A stretch of DNA of 64,000 bases from Niastella sp. OAS944 (GTDB lineage Bacteria; Bacteroidota; Bacteroidia; Chitinophagales; Chitinophagaceae): NCBI GenBank assembly GCA_024809215.1, contig JANUBW010000001.1, positions 62,001-126,000 of the forward strand, in the 5' to 3' direction. Under the pieces are notes generated by a model. That model saw only the letters and a list, made by a program, of their open reading frames with translations, searched no databases and had not been told where the DNA came from. Shown here one piece after another: positions 8,188 through 17,418 of this stretch (the stretch's first letter is position 1; the number at the start of each line of letters is the position of its first letter). A program made the position numbers and the translations under genes.

Positions 8188-10491
8188 TTAATAATATTTC
8201 TGAAACAGGTTCTTCAATTCTTCGTTTGATTTATGGCCAAGTTCAGGACTGATTACCTTTCCATTTTTATCAACCAACACATAATGTGGTATACCTGAAA
8301 TATTGAACTTTGCTGCCAGGTACCTGTATTCATCATTTGTTAAGCGGTAATGCTCGCCTTTGATAGTAGGTATCATATTGTGGTACGTCTGCTCAGGAGA
8401 GCTCTCATCTGTAATATAAACAAAGGCTATATTTTTATTTTGAAGCTCTTCCTTGAGTGGCTTAATTTCCTTTATGCCCGAACGACATGGGCCGCACCAG
8501 GTGGCCCAAAAATCCACATACACCAATTTCCCTTTATACTTAGACATTATTGCATCAAATAACTTGTCGCCCGCGGCATTAGGTGTTTGGTTCACAAAAT
8601 AACCACCGGCATTTTTATTGGCCTCTATTTGTTTGAGGGTTTTGTCGTTTTGTACTGTAATGTAATTTCTGATAAACGGATCATTTATTTCAGAAAGTTT
8701 GTCGGCCAATTCCGCCTGGGTGCATGGTGTGAATTCCTGAGATATAGGCCGCAAAATATCCTGGCTGTTCATAATATCGGCTACCCAGTCGTTTTTCGAA
8801 ATACCGAATGCAGAATCAATGTTAGTGAAATATAAATCCCTCATTTCCTTTTGAACTACCTTGTTGATAAAAGCACTATGCTCCTTATTAAACCTGTTAG
8901 GAACTTCACTGAGAGCCGAATCAAAGCGTATACTCCCATCAGGCAAAATAAGGTCTGCAAATTTCTTATCATTTTCAGAAAGCGTATCAGCCGACTTTTT
9001 CAATTCTTCGTAGATCTTTTTAAAATTCCATACATATCTGTCGGGCCGCACAGCTTCCAGATATTTAATTCTGTTTATAAAAGTATTATAGTTGTTCGAA
9101 ATGAGCGCTTCCTTATTATTAGCTATATCATGCGAAATGAAATTGAAATAGTTTGCAGGATATGGCTGTATGTTTACGGTGTCTTTTCTTTCCATTTTTT
9201 TTGCATCGCGGTATGCCGATTCGTATTGCCAACGATACTCCATTATTTGATTGATATAGCGATAGTCAATATCAAACTTTTTCACCTGGCAGGCTCTGGC
9301 AGAAACCTTATTAAGATTGCGCAAAGAATCCAGGCGTGTATATTCCGTCTTTTGCAGTGCCAGTAAATAAGCTTTGTAATCATCAGGGCTCATATTCACA
9401 ATCCGCTTCTCCAGTTCATCCCAATTTATACCATGATAACTATTTAATAAATTCAAATCATAATTTAATGCTGCCAGTTCGCCGGCAAACTGCACTCCAT
9501 CTTCTCCCAGAATTGTAAACAGTTCCTTTCCAGGCTCAAGATAAGGAGCACCATTGTATACGTCTGAACTAACATATACATATTGCGGATGATACAAAGG
9601 TATTCGAACACTAAAATATCCGTCATCATTGATGTCAGCCAAATAAGTATCCTGGTTTTGTGAAAGAAGATTATCTACATGGAGGGCAATCGTTTTAAAG
9701 CCATATCTTGGTGAAAAACCTCTTACATATCCGCTGTAAGTGGCCGAATCCATTTTAACTATCGGAGCTGTATAAACAGAAGGATCGGCAACTTGCTTAC
9801 ACAAATCCCGATTGGTGAAACAGGTGGTACTAATATCTTTTACGGAGATTTTAATTTCGCTATCCGAAATGCGTGCCACCATAATCGCATGTTTTTGTTT
9901 GCCCCTTTTAAGCTCAATTTGATACTTATCTCCGGCATTCTTAACATTGCTACATTTCCATACTTTTTCGTGCCATATGGCCACACCACTGAAAAATGCA
10001 AATTCCATTTTTCCGGTATTGCTATTGAACCATTCGTTATTTAAAAAAGCATATGAGGATGACTTCTTATCAGCGGTCAATGCGATATCATAAATTTTCC
10101 AGCCATTGGATACATTTTCTCCATAATCCAGGAACAGATACTTTTTTTGAATGGCAGGAAAAATTACAGCGTAGTGAACAATACCCGAATCGGGCATGAA
10201 GTATTGTTTGTTAAAGGGAATTCCTTCGGTGCTTTTTACAAAATATTTTGTTGTATCTCCTACCGGCTGGATATAAGTTTCCCTGGGTATCCGTATCCAG
10301 TTGCCAGGAGTATATTTTGTTTTAAAATACAAAACCGTCGAAGTATCAGAAAGTACAATCCGTGTTACTTTTAAATTGGGGTTTCTACCTTTAAATCCTT
10401 CGGAAGGATTATTTATCACCTGAGCGTTAAGGTTAAAGAGGGTGGCAAGGGTTAATGCAAAAAGCAGTGATAAGGGTTGCATAATTTTCAT
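8188..10491 (-). CDS. Large secreted TlpA-like thioredoxin-domain protein
   Basis: The 767-residue protein begins with a signal peptide (MKIMQPLSLLFALTLATLFNLNAQ). The first ~620 residues are a long beta-rich then helical region of the kind found in Bacteroidota TlpA proteins (DUF4369-like or peptide-repeat N-termini). The C-terminal ~140 residues are a thioredoxin fold: GKLVYVDFWATWCGPCRSG with the CGPC active site near residue 665, then FNISGIPHYVLVDKNGKV with the cis-Pro. It most likely acts in the periplasm as a thiol-disulfide reductase. It is far longer than a minimal TlpA (~180 residues). It appears monocistronic. Confidence 0.88.
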   Translation of the reverse strand: MKIMQPLSLLFALTLATLFNLNAQVINNPSEGFKGRNPNLKVTRIVLSDTSTVLYFKTKYTPGNWIRIPRETYIQPVGDTTKYFVKSTEGIPFNKQYFMPDSGIVHYAVIFPAIQKKYLFLDYGENVSNGWKIYDIALTADKKSSSYAFLNNEWFNSNTGKMEFAFFSGVAIWHEKVWKCSNVKNAGDKYQIELKRGKQKHAIMVARISDSEIKISVKDISTTCFTNRDLCKQVADPSVYTAPIVKMDSATYSGYVRGFSPRYGFKTIALHVDNLLSQNQDTYLADINDDGYFSVRIPLYHPQYVYVSSDVYNGAPYLEPGKELFTILGEDGVQFAGELAALNYDLNLLNSYHGINWDELEKRIVNMSPDDYKAYLLALQKTEYTRLDSLRNLNKVSARACQVKKFDIDYRYINQIMEYRWQYESAYRDAKKMERKDTVNIQPYPANYFNFISHDIANNKEALISNNYNTFINRIKYLEAVRPDRYVWNFKKIYEELKKSADTLSENDKKFADLILPDGSIRFDSALSEVPNRFNKEHSAFINKVVQKEMRDLYFTNIDSAFGISKNDWVADIMNSQDILRPISQEFTPCTQAELADKLSEINDPFIRNYITVQNDKTLKQIEANKNAGGYFVNQTPNAAGDKLFDAIMSKYKGKLVYVDFWATWCGPCRSGIKEIKPLKEELQNKNIAFVYITDESSPEQTYHNMIPTIKGEHYRLTNDEYRYLAAKFNISGIPHYVLVDKNGKVISPELGHKSNEELKNLFQKYY

Positions 10492-10598
10492 TTTTTGAAA
10501 ATAATATTTAACCCGGTAGAAATCTTTTGTTTAATAAAATTTAACATTTCACATTGTTAGTTGTCCTATTAAAATACGGAGATGCATATTCTAACCTG

Positions 10599-11639
10599 TT
10601 AAGTTAAGCGATTTAAACTGGTAATAAATTCAGCAATACGAACCTCTACCCGGGCCCGAAGCCACTGAATTTTGGGTTCATCCAGGTCTGCCAGAATACT
10701 GGCATTATCTTCATTAAAATCGTAGCAGATATCTTCCAGGAACTCCTTCTTTATCTCATATAATCTCTCTTGGTTGGCTAAATCAAGCCCTCCAATTTTC
10801 GACAAGGCACTATCCAGTCTGTTCTTTGTTATATAATTAGCCATTTCATCCACTAAGAAAGAAAGTTCATCCGACTTGCTTGTAACGTTTGGAATAAAAG
10901 ACCATTTTTCTGCTTCATGGAATTTATTTTCTTCATCAAATTCCGGGTTCTTAAGCTTAACGATCGGGCGCACCTCAAGATCCGTGAGCCCTGCATGGTA
11001 TAAGGGTTTGATAACAATCCCTTCAATAAGATTTGGAGAAAGCGCAGGCAATTTTAGCTGATCGGGGATCCGGGAATCGATCCTCGTATCAAAATCCAAC
11101 GCCTCATTAAACTTGCCGCTGAACAATACGTTTGCATAAAAGATCCCGAATCGTTGGAAATAGGCCATGGAAAGCGCGTAGTCGAGATACGCCTTCGAAC
11201 CATTTTCCGCTGTCTCTATGGCAATATCGAAAGCACAGAACCGCACCGAAGGACAATAATACACACCCGTTTGAATTGCCTGAACATGCTCATCCGGAGC
11301 TACTTCCGGATGCGGGTATTTGCCCCCGAATAATTCTCCATAGATAATGTACCTGTGTGCAGGGATATCCTGTTTTAATTGCTCAAACAAACCAATCAGC
11401 CTGTCTTCCATTTCGGTTGCTACCGCCTGGAATCCGAAAAAATCGTCACTCCATGTAAGATAATTTTTCCGTTTAGCGTAGAGCAGCTTATGATCCTCAT
11501 ACACAAAGCTGAAGTTTGCCCCATGTATCTTCTCAGTTACTACCCACTTTAGTTTATTTAGATCATGCTGCTCCTTCTCTGATAAGTGAAGCCCTTTCAG
11601 GTTTTTGGGCATTTTCTCATATTCGGAATTCTTGTTCAT
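10599..11639 (-). CDS. RNA ligase, T4 Rnl2-like family
   Basis: The 346-residue protein shows the nucleotidyltransferase motifs of the T4 Rnl2 family in order: motif I EKIHGAN with Lys37 as the adenylation site, KRKNYL.. motif Ia, YIIYGELFGG (motif III region), CAFDIAI (IIIa), LIEGIVIKPLY (motif IV), and PIVKLKNPEF (motif V). Residues ~230-346 form a helical C-terminal extension. The family seals 3'-OH/5'-PO4 nicks in RNA using ATP and takes part in RNA repair or editing. No PNKP, RtcB or toxin partner is nearby, so its substrate is unknown. Family call strong. Confidence 0.88.
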   Translation of the reverse strand: MNKNSEYEKMPKNLKGLHLSEKEQHDLNKLKWVVTEKIHGANFSFVYEDHKLLYAKRKNYLTWSDDFFGFQAVATEMEDRLIGLFEQLKQDIPAHRYIIYGELFGGKYPHPEVAPDEHVQAIQTGVYYCPSVRFCAFDIAIETAENGSKAYLDYALSMAYFQRFGIFYANVLFSGKFNEALDFDTRIDSRIPDQLKLPALSPNLIEGIVIKPLYHAGLTDLEVRPIVKLKNPEFDEENKFHEAEKWSFIPNVTSKSDELSFLVDEMANYITKNRLDSALSKIGGLDLANQERLYEIKKEFLEDICYDFNEDNASILADLDEPKIQWLRARVEVRIAEFITSLNRLT

Positions 11640-11757
11640 ATCTATGAAGTATTCTTCTTAGCGCAAGATACTTTAAGTATCTAGTATATTTATAGGTGCA
11701 GCAGTTAAGGTCTTTAATTCCGCGTAAACCGGAGAGATGTAATGTCGAATCAATTCC

Positions 11758-11816
11758 TAGGCGCTTTAATTCAAATTCAACGACTTAAATAACATATATT
11801 ATATAATAAAGTCAAC
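11758..11816. repeat. Dispersed intergenic repeat, copy D (partial)
   Basis: The block GCTTTAATTCAAATTC then AACGACTTAAATAACA and a following AT-rich tail closely match 15353-15411 in copy A. Only this second half of the element is present here. Confidence 0.6.
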
Positions 11817-11830
11817 TATTGCTGTAATGC

Positions 11831-11858
11831 AAAATGCCCGGCAATTGCCAGGCATTTT
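11831..11858. terminator. Hairpin terminator-like structure
   Basis: AAAATGCC and GGCATTTT form a strong stem containing a CCGGCAATTGCCAGG core. It could serve either strand. No expressed gene ends immediately beside it, so a lost gene or small RNA is possible. The remaining intergenic bases (11640-12041) hold nothing I recognise besides the nearby repeat. Confidence 0.55.
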
Positions 11859-12041
11859 ATTTTCCCGTTTATAAGGTTATCCTGAAAAGGCTTACAGGGT
11901 CATTTTTTTCAAATGTATGTCGTATACCATCAATTATAATGCAACATATATCATATCGCCTTGTCTCTATAACTGTATTCGTTATTTGCAGTTACCGCGG
12001 CGTGAAGAGATACTATAGCCGTTAAACAACTGAATTAAAAA

Positions 12042-14846
12042 ATGAAAATCATTTTATTGCTTTTTATGTGCGTAGCCATATGCACAACATCCTTTTCGCA
12101 AGCAACACTTAAGGGAAAATTGATAGACAGTATAGCAAAAATACCTCTGGGTTTAGCTACCGTAACTGTTTTTAAAGCATCTGATACAGCCATTATCACT
12201 TACAGGTTAAGTAACCCTGAAGGTGATTTCAAAATTCCCGGGCTACCCTTTGATGTGAAATGCAGAGTGGTAGTTTCGTATAGTGGCTACATTGGGTACA
12301 GGAAAGAATTTACTGTTAGAAGCGATCAGCCTGTTTTAGACCTCGGTACTGTTTACATGTCGCCCGCTTCCGTAGCAATGCAGGAAGTGGTTGTATATGC
12401 AGAACGGCCACCGGTTGTAATTAAAAAGGATACAGTTGAATTTAATGCATCTGCTTTTAAAACATTACCCAATGCGTTGGTAGAAGATCTTTTAAAAAAA
12501 TTACCTGGGGTACAGGTAGATAAAGATGGAAATATCATGGTTAATGGGAAACCTGTTAACAGGATATTGGTTGATGGCAAAACATTTTTTGGTGATGACC
12601 CAAAGATGGCTAGCCGTAATTTGCCGTCGCAGGTGATCGATAAAGTGCAGGTAACGGATGATAAAGAAGAGATGTTGCGTAATGGAGATGATAATGCGAA
12701 CAACGTAGGCAAGGTGATCAATCTTACTTTAAAAAAGGGGATAAAGAAAAGCATGTTCGGTAAAGCCTATGCCGGTGGCGGTGGCGGGCCGCAGGGTGGC
12801 CGGTATGAAATGGGAGCTATAGCAAATATTTTTAGGGATACACTGCAGGTAAGTGTAATGGGCTATTCCAATAACCTTAACCGCCCCGGGTTTAGCGTAA
12901 CTGATATGCGGCAAACAATGGGTATCAGCCGTTCAATAGAGACGATGGGAGGAAACTCTAACAATAACAACAATACCAGTAATTTTGGTTCCTCCTTCAG
13001 TATTAATGATATCAATTTTGGAGGAGAATCACGGAATGGTGGTATAACAAAAAGTGATGGCGTGGGCATTAACATCAACCATTCGCCCAGCAATAAACAA
13101 TCTATCTACGGTCAATATTTTTATGGTCGTGTTCATACAGATGTGCAAAATGAGAACAGAACCGAGATCTATAAAGAAGACACTGTAATAAATAATTTTT
13201 CAAAACAGTACTATTCCGAGATCGGTAATTCGCATGTGTTTGGGGCCGGAGCAAATTTAAAGCCCGACTCTACAATAAACCTCATCATTGGCTTAAACTA
13301 TGTAATATCCGGAACCAAATCCGAAAAAAATGATGCAAGAAGTGGCGTCAATAATTTTCTTGGAAACTTAAACAACGGTATTGTAAATAGTATAGGTGAT
13401 CTGAAAACCAACATGTATAGTCATAACATAATGTTCACCAAACTATCCAAAAGTAAAAAAGGGCGGCGATTGAATATTACGCAATACATGGGATGGAGCG
13501 AAAGAGACAGAGATGACTATACTAATGCTCTCATTTCATACCAGCAACCTGTTGGCAAAGATACCGTCTACCGTCAATTGCGTAATGAATGGGTACCAAC
13601 GTGGACGGCTAACGTGGCCGGAAATTACAGCGAACCTCTGATCAAAAACTTTTTCTTTAGGCTAGGTGCACGCTACGATTACGAAAAAATGGATGACAAA
13701 GTAGGCACGTTTGCAAATAACACAAGTGGCCCTATCAAAGATCTGAGCAGCAGGTTTAGCAGGGAAAGCAATAAGTATAGCGTTTCCGGAGGAATTGAAT
13801 ACAGGTATAAAGATTTTACATTCCGGCCAGGCATACGTTATCAATCGCAAAGATTTGATAACAATATTTATTCATTAAATCAATCAATTACGCAGGAGCA
13901 GCATAATGTTCTTCCACAGTTTGATTTTGTATATAAAAAATTATCGCTTTCGTATAACCGGGATGTTGTGTTACCTTATTACAGCAACCTGATACCGGTA
14001 TTGAACAATAGCAACCCTTATATGACAAGGTTGGGTAATCCTAATCTTCAACCGGCGTTGCAGGATAGGGCACGTATTACATTGAACACTTATAGCCCTA
14101 AAAGTACTTTGGGTGTATGGTCATGGTTTGAAGCTTCGCAATCGAAAAATGTGATAGTAGATAGCATTGCGTTAGATCAGAGTGGCATACAAACAATATA
14201 CCCCGTAAATGCAAATGGGTATACACGTGTTGCGACTAATTTTGGTTTGCACCAGAATAAAAGGAATTCGAAGAATTTTATGATTCCCTGGAATTTTGGT
14301 ACCTGGACCGAATATGTTAGAAATTATTTTTATTATAATGGAGTTCGAAGCCTACAAAACAGATTGAATTGTAATTTCTGGAGTGGCATAGGATTTAATT
14401 GGGATGATAAGTTGGAACTTAACCAGGAATACTCCTTTAGTTACCGGTTTGTAAGGAATAGTAATGCTGGTTTTGAAGATATCAATACATTTAGCCAAAC
14501 AATCGGTACAGAAGTAATAGTCCGTTATATAAAACATGTAATTTTTGATACAAGATTGCGGTTAATTACCAACAACATGTTTGACGATCCGACATTAAAA
14601 AAGATATATTTATGGAATGCAGCAGTAAATTTTACTTTCTTTAAAGATGAAAGAGCAGTATTGAGGATAAGCGCAAATGATATATTGAACCGGGGGAAAA
14701 ATGTGTACATGTCGCCTAATCAAAATACAGCATTCTTTTCCAAGGGAGATGTGCTGGCGCAGTATTTTTTGTCAACATTTACTTATAATCTAAGGCCTGC
14801 AGGTGCAAAGAAAACAGCTGCAGGTGGAAAGTGGTCTTTGTTTTAA
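12042..14846 (+). CDS. Outer-membrane beta-barrel receptor (TonB-dependent type, CarboxypepD_reg N-domain)
   Basis: The 934-residue protein has a signal peptide (MKIILLLFMCVAICTTSFSQ), then an Ig-like carboxypeptidase-regulatory domain (~22-105; ATLKGKLIDSIAKIPLGLATV). A plug domain follows (~120-215: LKKLPGVQVDKDG, MVNGKPVNRILVDGKTFFGDD, VIDKVQVTDDKEE). The rest is a large beta barrel with aromatic strand ends. It contains a Gly-rich AGGGGGPQGG stretch and an Asn run near residue 305. These receptors move substrates over the outer membrane or act as surface channels. No SusD partner is present, so the substrate cannot be named. Confidence 0.9.
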   Translation: MKIILLLFMCVAICTTSFSQATLKGKLIDSIAKIPLGLATVTVFKASDTAIITYRLSNPEGDFKIPGLPFDVKCRVVVSYSGYIGYRKEFTVRSDQPVLDLGTVYMSPASVAMQEVVVYAERPPVVIKKDTVEFNASAFKTLPNALVEDLLKKLPGVQVDKDGNIMVNGKPVNRILVDGKTFFGDDPKMASRNLPSQVIDKVQVTDDKEEMLRNGDDNANNVGKVINLTLKKGIKKSMFGKAYAGGGGGPQGGRYEMGAIANIFRDTLQVSVMGYSNNLNRPGFSVTDMRQTMGISRSIETMGGNSNNNNNTSNFGSSFSINDINFGGESRNGGITKSDGVGININHSPSNKQSIYGQYFYGRVHTDVQNENRTEIYKEDTVINNFSKQYYSEIGNSHVFGAGANLKPDSTINLIIGLNYVISGTKSEKNDARSGVNNFLGNLNNGIVNSIGDLKTNMYSHNIMFTKLSKSKKGRRLNITQYMGWSERDRDDYTNALISYQQPVGKDTVYRQLRNEWVPTWTANVAGNYSEPLIKNFFFRLGARYDYEKMDDKVGTFANNTSGPIKDLSSRFSRESNKYSVSGGIEYRYKDFTFRPGIRYQSQRFDNNIYSLNQSITQEQHNVLPQFDFVYKKLSLSYNRDVVLPYYSNLIPVLNNSNPYMTRLGNPNLQPALQDRARITLNTYSPKSTLGVWSWFEASQSKNVIVDSIALDQSGIQTIYPVNANGYTRVATNFGLHQNKRNSKNFMIPWNFGTWTEYVRNYFYYNGVRSLQNRLNCNFWSGIGFNWDDKLELNQEYSFSYRFVRNSNAGFEDINTFSQTIGTEVIVRYIKHVIFDTRLRLITNNMFDDPTLKKIYLWNAAVNFTFFKDERAVLRISANDILNRGKNVYMSPNQNTAFFSKGDVLAQYFLSTFTYNLRPAGAKKTAAGGKWSLF

Positions 14847-14935
14847 GTGGTTCGTTTAAATTAGCAACATGAACATAGATCTGGTTTATAATAAATTGTA
14901 CGAATTTTTGCGGAAGAATCGACCGAATTTTCACC

Positions 14936-15238
14936 ATGGGACCTGTAAGTATATATATATCAGTTCAGGTAGCAATGGATGGCGCTCCTGAGGAATGGAG
15001 CCTGACCGAACATGATAATATAGGTTTGCTGCTGGGAATAGAACATGAAGAATTTCAGCATAGAAATATTCGGCTTGGGTTTCCCCCGGTTAATGTCAAG
15101 TTATTACGCCCTGCAGAAGTGAGAGTGATCAAACAAATGAATGCGAATGGGCGGCAAAGGCTGGTAGATTTTTTTAAGCAAAGAGGCAAAGTTACTGTAA
15201 GTTCGCTCGACCGTTCATCGGCAGTAAAGGAAGAATAA
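14936..15238 (+). CDS. Hypothetical 100-aa protein
   Basis: An open frame of 100 codons begins MGPVSIYISVQVAMDGAPEE and ends SSLDRSSAVKEE. It has no recognisable domain. A separate short frame starting at 14869 (MNIDLVYNKLYEFLRKNRP) overlaps its start one frame away, so the real protein may have used that start and been frameshifted near 14940. A terminator follows 34 bases after the stop, which supports transcription. Low confidence in the exact start. Confidence 0.4.
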   Translation: MGPVSIYISVQVAMDGAPEEWSLTEHDNIGLLLGIEHEEFQHRNIRLGFPPVNVKLLRPAEVRVIKQMNANGRQRLVDFFKQRGKVTVSSLDRSSAVKEE

Positions 15239-15272
15239 AGTCCTCGGGCTAAACAAGAATAATTCGAAACAA

Positions 15273-15309
15273 AAAGGGCCTTCAAATCGAACGACTTGAA
15301 GGCCCTCTT
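15273..15309 (+). terminator. Rho-independent terminator
   Basis: AGGGCCTTCAA and TTGAAGGCCCT pair perfectly around a 10-base loop, followed by a pyrimidine-rich tail. Copy A of the dispersed repeat begins nine bases later. Confidence 0.8.
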
Positions 15310-15317
15310 AATTTATG

Positions 15318-15411
15318 GTCGGGCCGGCTGGACAAATGGCGAACCAATATTTAGACGCCCTTATTCAAATTCAACGACTTAAATAGCAACATTTTATAAT
15401 ATTATCAACAT
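15318..15411. repeat. Dispersed intergenic repeat, copy A (internally deleted)
   Basis: It begins GTCGGGCCGGCTGGACAAA and passes directly into TGGCGAACC. In copies B and C these two words stand about 100 bases apart, so A looks like an internal deletion. Its second half (15353-15411) matches copy D. Confidence 0.6.
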
Positions 15412-15422
15412 GGGGCTTTTCC

Positions 15423-15506
15423 TTATTTACCTGATCTAAGCTTTTTTATATGTTGGTCTGCATTCTTGTTTTGAGGATCCAGTTTCAGGGACTGTTCATA
15501 ATAGCT
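15423..15506 (-). pseudogene. Remnant of a TPR-repeat protein C-terminus
   Basis: On the minus strand a 27-codon frame reads YYEQSLKLDPQNKNADQHIK and ends KLRSGK-stop. This is the typical last helix pair of a tetratricopeptide repeat (YEKSLELNPNN.NA...LKKL). A stop codon lies directly upstream in the same frame, so only the end of a lost gene remains. Confidence 0.55.
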
Positions 15507-15693
15507 TTACTCCAGAAAGAAAGACCCCAAAACGCATAAAAGAAGGAATTTGGGTACCTTCGATACCTCTGGAAGCCGCTCAAAACATGAGCGGGAAATA
15601 TAGTATTTTTAAAGGCACTGACCTTAATGAAAGAAAACAACATCCCTAAATATTCCTTGCAGAAGCTATGCAAAGGGCAATCATTTAATTGAA

Positions 15694-16509
15694 ATGATCG
15701 TCAGCGATGGCACCGCATTTCAAAAGCGTAAAGTCAATCACCTGGTGCCACACCGAAAGGATTATTACATGTTTGTGCTGGTGCGCAATGGCAGCAGCCG
15801 GCATTGGATAGATACGACGCCTTATACTCTAAAGAAAAATACCTTATACATTTCCTCGCCGTGGCAGGTGCAGGTAAAAGAACAATCAGAACCCCTGGAA
15901 GGCATTCTGCTTTCTTTCACCGAAGAATTCCTGAACATCGATGATGATAATACCCTTCGGCAACTACCCGTGATCCAAAACCGTTTTAATGCCCATGAAT
16001 TATCATTGCAGCCGCAGGATTTCTCGTTTATCGAAGACCTACTTCAAAAAATGTGGATCGAATACCAAAAGGTCAGTGAATGGCGAAACCCAATGCTGTT
16101 ATCGTACTTGCGGGTATTGAGTATATACAGCAGCCGTTTATATATTGAACAAATTTTGAAAAGCGCCGGAACAAATGAGCGAAAGCTGTTAAATGATTTC
16201 AAAAAGCTGATCAATGAACAGTTTTCAACATTGCATCAGGTGGCAGAATATGCGCCTTTACTGAATAAGACTGCCGGTTATTTAAATGAAGTAGTGAAAC
16301 AACAAAGCGGCAAAACGGCTATTGAACATATCCATGAACGCATTCTGCTGGAAGCAAAACGAAAATTATTACATACTGAATTTTCCATTAAGGAGATCGC
16401 CTACGACCTGGGCTTTGAAGATGTGGCCTACTTCACCCGTTTCTTTAAAAGACTGGCTCAACAAACGCCGGCTGCCTTCAGGAAGGTTATCCGCGAAATG
16501 TACAAATGA
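15694..16509 (+). CDS. AraC-family transcriptional regulator (possible N-terminal frameshift)
   Basis: The 271-residue product has an N-terminal cupin-like sensory part (KVNHLVPHRKDYYMFVLVRNG..PYTLKKNTLYISSPWQVQV) and a C-terminal AraC double helix-turn-helix (FSIKEIAYDLGFEDVAYFTRFFKRLAQQTPAAFR). The frame starts at ATG 15694, but 22 codons from ATG 15627 in another frame read MKENNIPKYSLQKLCKG, a typical start for such regulators. Joining at the AAAGGG of 15672-15677 by +1 would give one continuous protein. Either the gene is frameshifted or translation starts late. It probably controls the SnoaL gene 58 bases downstream. Confidence 0.85.
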   Translation: MIVSDGTAFQKRKVNHLVPHRKDYYMFVLVRNGSSRHWIDTTPYTLKKNTLYISSPWQVQVKEQSEPLEGILLSFTEEFLNIDDDNTLRQLPVIQNRFNAHELSLQPQDFSFIEDLLQKMWIEYQKVSEWRNPMLLSYLRVLSIYSSRLYIEQILKSAGTNERKLLNDFKKLINEQFSTLHQVAEYAPLLNKTAGYLNEVVKQQSGKTAIEHIHERILLEAKRKLLHTEFSIKEIAYDLGFEDVAYFTRFFKRLAQQTPAAFRKVIREMYK

Positions 16510-16567
16510 ACCCGGTAAATGTGCCAGCCATTAAGAAGCGCCAACCATAGATTTGCCCTAAAAAATT

Positions 16568-16987
16568 ATGGAAGCTACTTTAGAAAAGAACAAGGAAATT
16601 GTAAAACGGTTCAACTATGAAGTTATACAGGGCAAAAACGAGCAGGCTTTTCATGAAATTGTGCATGCACAGTTTGTTAACCACAGTGTTCCGGCAGGCA
16701 CCGCTAATGCAGGTAAGGATGGTGTAATACAATTTCTGCAACTCATGTGGCAGGTGTTTCCCGATCTAAAAGTTACTATTAACATGCAGCTTGCTGAAGG
16801 CGACCTAGTAATGACCTATAAAACATTTCAAGGCACGCATAAAGGAACTTATATGGGCATTGATCCTACCAATAGAAGCGTTAGCTTTTCAACCATTGAT
16901 ATCATTCGCTTACAAAACGAACAGGCCATTGAACACTGGAGCATTCGTGATAACAGTGCCTTATGGCAACAATTGACACACAAATAA
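16568..16987 (+). CDS. SnoaL-like / ester cyclase family protein
   Basis: The 139-residue protein starts EKNKEIVKRFNYEVIQGKNEQAF and has the NTF2-like polyketide-cyclase pattern HAQFVNHSVPAG, VIQFLQLMWQVFPDLKVTINMQLAEGDLVMTYKTFQGTHKG, and IDIIRLQNEQAIEHWSIRDNSALWQQL. It is full length for the family. Members bind small hydrophobic molecules; only some are cyclases, so no reaction is assigned. It directly follows the AraC gene in the same direction. Confidence 0.88.
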   Translation: MEATLEKNKEIVKRFNYEVIQGKNEQAFHEIVHAQFVNHSVPAGTANAGKDGVIQFLQLMWQVFPDLKVTINMQLAEGDLVMTYKTFQGTHKGTYMGIDPTNRSVSFSTIDIIRLQNEQAIEHWSIRDNSALWQQLTHK

Positions 16988-17161
16988 AAGTCTAAAGGAG
17001 GTTAATGACCCGGCTGGCGGGTAATTCGAAAGTCTCTCAAATCTCGATGTAGAAGGAGGAGTGACCTATAATCGAGAGAAAAAGGCATTCTTAATCTGCA
17101 AAGTAAATATGCTCTTTGAGCTAATTGCGCCACTGAACAGCATTACAGTGGTGATAAAGAA

Positions 17162-17190
17162 AAACAGGACGGTATAAAAATCGTCCTGTT
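17162..17190 (+). terminator. Rho-independent terminator
   Basis: AACAGGACG and CGTCCTGTT pair around GTATAAAAAT, followed by a T-containing tail. Copy B of the dispersed repeat starts eight bases later. Upstream (16988-17160) two weaker stems occur and I see no gene. Confidence 0.7.
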
Positions 17191-17197
17191 CAATTTA

Positions 17198-17320
17198 GTC
17201 GGGACAGCTGGACAAATTTCTAACCTGTTGATACAGGATTTAAAGATTTTAAGTGACTTTGTAAGGCTTAATAGGGAATAGCAACAGTATATAATTAACT
17301 ATGACAAAATGGCGAAACAA
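17198..17320. repeat. Dispersed intergenic repeat, copy B
   Basis: A block of about 120 bases starts GTCGGGACAGCTGGACAAAT, continues with CCTGTTGATACAGGATTTAA, and ends GACAAAATGGCGAA. It aligns along its length with 26302-26420. The first ~35 bases, read on the minus strand, resemble the T arm and acceptor end of a tRNA (GGTTAGAAAT ... GTCCCGAC), but no full tRNA can be folded. Confidence 0.7.
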
Positions 17321-17418
17321 CCAATCAGACAATAAGTACTGTTTTACCGATGGACTGTGATTTTCTTAGGACAATGGTTAGTTCTTATCGAAGTAGCTGA
17401 TTTTCTTCAGCAATAGTT

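Noticed and set aside
8851-9366. 171-codon plus-strand frame opposite the TlpA-like gene
   Set aside because: Antisense shadow of a clear thioredoxin-family gene, with no recognisable domain.
17198-17260. tRNA gene in the dispersed repeat
   Set aside because: The T-arm-like and acceptor-like words are present, but no D arm, anticodon arm or pairing 5' acceptor strand can be found.
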